Of a DNA stretch of 64,000 nucleotides, positions 61,506 to 64,000 are shown in pieces. Source of the stretch: Actinomycetes bacterium (GTDB lineage: Bacteria > Actinomycetota > Actinomycetes > Propionibacteriales > Propionibacteriaceae); contig JAEZVO010000065.1 of the NCBI GenBank assembly GCA_023443125.1, forward strand, positions 62,001-126,000. Direction: 5' to 3'. Every line of letters starts with the position of its first letter. Position 1 is the stretch's first letter. The notes beneath the pieces were generated by a model that saw only the letters and a program-made list of their open reading frames with translations, had not been told where the DNA came from and searched no databases. The position numbers and the translations under genes were made by a program.

Positions 61506-61913
61506 ATGGCCATCGGATTCCTCACTCGTTCAATGCTGGCTAGCGTGTTCGTCGTCGGCGGCATTGATTCCGCCAAGCAGCCCGGCCCGCGTGCCGACAC
61601 GGCGCAGCAGTTCATGTCGAAACTCAACGTCAACCTCGACGACGAAGAGTCAGCCACGCTGGTGAAGACCAACGGCGCGCTGCAGGTGCTGGGCAGCGTG
61701 GCGTTGTCGCTCGGTATCTTTCCCCGCCTGGCAGCGCTCGGGTTGTTCGGTTCGCTCGCCGCGACGACCGTCGCCGGGCATCCCTTCTGGGAAGTGAGCG
61801 AGGAAGAAGGGCGCCAGGGGCAGCTCTTCCACTTCCTGAAGAACGTCGGCCTGGCCGGCGCCCTGCTCGCTATAGCTTTCGGCCCGAACACCAAGGCCTC
61901 GAAGAAGAAGTAG
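61506..61913 (+). CDS. DoxX-family membrane protein
   Basis: A 135-aa protein with four hydrophobic segments, including RSMLASVFVVGGIDSAKQPG at the N-terminus (the R..L...F...G pattern of DoxX) and PRLAALGLFGSLAATTVAGH. The C-terminus is lysine-rich (KASKKK). Family members are linked to redox or thiosulfate metabolism, but the role here is unknown. GAAAGGA precedes the ATG. Confidence 0.88.
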   Translation: MAIGFLTRSMLASVFVVGGIDSAKQPGPRADTAQQFMSKLNVNLDDEESATLVKTNGALQVLGSVALSLGIFPRLAALGLFGSLAATTVAGHPFWEVSEEEGRQGQLFHFLKNVGLAGALLAIAFGPNTKASKKK

Positions 61914-62339
61914 CCGCTCCGCACTCCTGACGGTTGAGTAGCGGCCGCAGGTCGCGTATCGAAACCGAACAGGAAACTTCAAAATCCGTACGCAGATGAG
62001 ATGAAGGGCCCGATTTAGGGGTGTTTGGTCAATCTGCGTACGGATTTTGAAGTTTTTTCACCGGCACATCTCGATACGCGCCTTCGGCGCTACTCGATGA
62101 CCGGATGGACCGCGGCGCCCATCGTCCACCGGTGGTTGCCGAAGCCCGGCCAGCCCCGGTGGTTGAGTAGCGAGCGAAGCTCGCGTATCGAAACCACACC
62201 ACATCTCGATACGCGCCTTCGGCGCTACTCGATGACCGGGAGTGTGCCTGCGCTACTCGATGACCGGGAGTGTGCCGGCGCTACTCGATGACCGGGGTGG
62301 GGACCGGCTCACCCGATGGGTGGCCGGTAGTTTGGAACC
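61914..62339. repeat. Cluster of palindromic intergenic repeats
   Basis: This 426-base gap contains no gene. GGTTGAGTAGCG/GTATCGAAACC units start at 61932 and 62160; matching CTCGATACGCGCCTTCGGCG and CTACTCGATGACCGG units follow each (62069 and 62204). The segment CTACTCGATGACCGGGAGTG is repeated in tandem to 62296. Nested inside the first unit is a perfect 24-bp palindrome whose arms begin AAACTTCAAAATCC (61974-61997 and 62032-62055). Confidence 0.9.
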
Positions 62340-63995
62340 ATGACTGACCGCACACCCACCGCACTCGACGCCATCGCGGAAGACTACGTCGCCAAGTTGG
62401 CCGTACTCTCCCCCACCGCCGCCACAATGATCGGCATTCCCGGCCACGATCACGAGCTCGACGATTTCTCGCCCGCCGGCCACGCCGCCCGCGCAGACCT
62501 GGCCCGGGAAGCCCTCGCCAAGATCGCCGATACCCCTGACGTGGACGACGTCGACCGCGTCACTCGCGCCGCAATGAACGAACGCTTGGGGCTCGACGTC
62601 GAACTCCACGACGCCGGCGAAGACCTCGGCGACCTGAACAACATCGCCTCCCCGTTGCAGTCCATCCGCGACATCTTTGACCTCATGGCCACCGACACCG
62701 TCGAGCACTGGGAAACCATCGCCGCGCGCATGCGAGCCGTGCCCACGGCTGCCGACGGCTACCTCACGTCGCTGCGCGAAGCGGCGGTGCGCCCGGCGAA
62801 GCGTCAGTTCGCCATCACCGCTGAACAAAGCGCTGGCTACGCCCGCGAGGGCGGATTCTGGACCACCTTCGCCGAGAACGCCGCGCCATCGGAGGGCGCA
62901 CTCCCCGATGCTCTCCGCGCCGAGCTGCGTTCCGCAGCCGACGAAGCCCGTCGCGCATTTGCCCACCTGGCCGACGAGCTCCGCGCGCTAGAACCCACCG
63001 GCCAGGATGCCGACGCCGTCGGGCGCGAGCGCTACCAGCTGCTGTCTAGGCGCTCGCTCGGGGCCGTCATCGACCTCGAAGAAACCTACGCCTGGGGGCA
63101 AGAAGAACTGCAGCGCATCATCGACGAGCAGGAGCGCACCGCCGCGCAGATCGGCGGGCCAGGCACTTCGATTGCCGACGCCGTCGCGATGCTCGACGCC
63201 GACTCTGCCCGCAAAATCCACGGCACCGACGCGCTCAAGGCCTGGATGCAGGAAACCTCCGACGCCGCCATCGAAGCCCTTGCCGACGTGCAGTTCGACA
63301 TCCCCGGCCCAGTGCGTGAACTGGAATGCTGCATCGCCCCGACGGCCACCGGCGGCATCTACTACACCGGCCCCAGCGACGACTTCTCCCGCCCAGGCCG
63401 CATGTGGTGGTCGGTGCCAGAGGGCGTCGAAGATTTCACCACCTGGATGGAGAAAACCACTGTTTACCACGAGGGCGTGCCGGGCCATCACCTCCAGCTC
63501 GCACAAACCACGTACCGCTCCAACTTGCTCAACACGTGGCGGCGCAGCGCATGCTGGGTGTCCGGACACGGCGAAGGCTGGGCACTCTACGCAGAACGCC
63601 TCATGCAAGACCTCGGCTTCCTCGACGATCCCGGCGACGTGATGGGCATGCTCGACGGTCAGCGCCTGCGCGCGGCACGCGTCGTGCTCGACATCGGCGT
63701 GCACTGCAACTTGGAGCACCCCGACGGCGGCCCCTGGACGTACGACCGCGCCTGGGAGTTCCTCAAAGCCAACACCGGCATGGAGGAGAACTTCCTGCGC
63801 TTCGAGCTGAACCGATACTTCGGCTGGCCGGGGCAGGCGCCGTCGTACAAAATCGGGCAGCGCCTGTGGGAGCAAATCCGCGACGAGGTCCGCGCCCGTG
63901 AGGGCGACGCGTTCAGCTTGAAGGCCTTCCACCGTCGCGCTCTCGACGTCGGGTCAGTCGGTCTCGACGTGCTCCGCCAAGCGCTGCTGGGGTAA
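62340..63995 (+). CDS. DUF885-family metallopeptidase
   Basis: A 551-aa soluble protein. The zinc motif is TTVYHEGVPGHHLQLAQTTY near residue 375 (HExxPGHH), followed by a second-shell SGHGEGWALYAERLM near 415 with the conserved Glu, the pattern of DUF885 peptidases. There is no signal peptide, so it acts in the cytoplasm on peptides. The upstream region lacks a strong ribosome site. It ends five bases before the window edge. Confidence 0.92.
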   Translation: MTDRTPTALDAIAEDYVAKLAVLSPTAATMIGIPGHDHELDDFSPAGHAARADLAREALAKIADTPDVDDVDRVTRAAMNERLGLDVELHDAGEDLGDLNNIASPLQSIRDIFDLMATDTVEHWETIAARMRAVPTAADGYLTSLREAAVRPAKRQFAITAEQSAGYAREGGFWTTFAENAAPSEGALPDALRAELRSAADEARRAFAHLADELRALEPTGQDADAVGRERYQLLSRRSLGAVIDLEETYAWGQEELQRIIDEQERTAAQIGGPGTSIADAVAMLDADSARKIHGTDALKAWMQETSDAAIEALADVQFDIPGPVRELECCIAPTATGGIYYTGPSDDFSRPGRMWWSVPEGVEDFTTWMEKTTVYHEGVPGHHLQLAQTTYRSNLLNTWRRSACWVSGHGEGWALYAERLMQDLGFLDDPGDVMGMLDGQRLRAARVVLDIGVHCNLEHPDGGPWTYDRAWEFLKANTGMEENFLRFELNRYFGWPGQAPSYKIGQRLWEQIRDEVRAREGDAFSLKAFHRRALDVGSVGLDVLRQALLG

Positions 63996-64000
63996 GCCAA

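Noticed and set aside
61914..62339. Possible CRISPR array
   Set aside because: Units are palindromic, irregularly spaced and lack distinct spacers; no cas genes are nearby.

Overview
The window is high-GC Gram-positive DNA, most likely from an actinobacterium of the Propionibacteriaceae type. The grounds are strong GC bias at third codon positions, LPxTG-type cell-wall sorting motifs, an ileS T-box that appears to act on translation, chains of overlapping genes, GTG/TTG starts, and short GGTTGAGTAGCG / GTATCGAAACC intergenic repeats. The genus assignment is inference; no rRNA or tRNA gene was seen.

Layout. (1) 1-6.4 kb is a decaying accessory island: the 3' end of an unknown gene, a TldD/TldE-like protease pair, a frameshifted exported protein, a frameshifted ABC ATPase and a permease cut by a degenerate IS256-family element. 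The far side of that IS abuts the stub of a second, unrelated transposase. (2) 6.5-9.9 kb: ileS behind a T-box leader. (3) 9.9-29.3 kb is a carbohydrate-utilisation locus on the minus strand: three large secreted GH43-type glycosidases, a galactofuranose/arabinofuranose-type ABC importer (binding protein, two ATPases, two permeases) and a LacI repressor. Near-identical palindromes of the type TGTKACCGGTCWCA upstream of three transcription units tie the locus into one regulon. (4) 29.5-33.9 kb: an RHH/MazF-type toxin-antitoxin pair, an oxidoreductase, a tandem-GNAT acetyltransferase flanked by two copies of a 75-76 bp palindromic repeat, and aspartate kinase.

(5) 33.9-50.3 kb is the most unusual part: ten minus-strand genes, nearly all overlapping, encoding a small membrane protein, an exported membrane-anchored vWA protein, a large tubulin-like GTPase, an 877-aa membrane-hairpin protein, a four-helix membrane protein with a P/Q/W-rich tail, a beta-sandwich multidomain protein, a GAP1-like protein, a degenerate vWA protein, a zinc-ribbon TRAFAC-like GTPase and a TerD-like protein. 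It resembles computationally predicted NTP-dependent conflict/stress systems but combines a tubulin-like protein, two vWA proteins and a TerD protein in one transcription unit. (6) 50.4-54.5 kb: a BCCT osmolyte transporter, a rhomboid protease with a zinc finger, and a YibE/F membrane protein. (7) 54.6-60.4 kb: a second sugar/polyol ABC importer with an IolG-like dehydrogenase and a divergently transcribed sugar-phosphate-isomerase-like protein, suggesting inositol or rare-sugar catabolism. (8) 60.4-64 kb: a paired SMR exporter, a DoxX protein, a repeat cluster and a DUF885 metallopeptidase.

A recurrent theme is long intergenic palindromes (10-24 bp arms, loops of 12-60 nt), several of them at or near gene ends and mostly different in sequence from one another.
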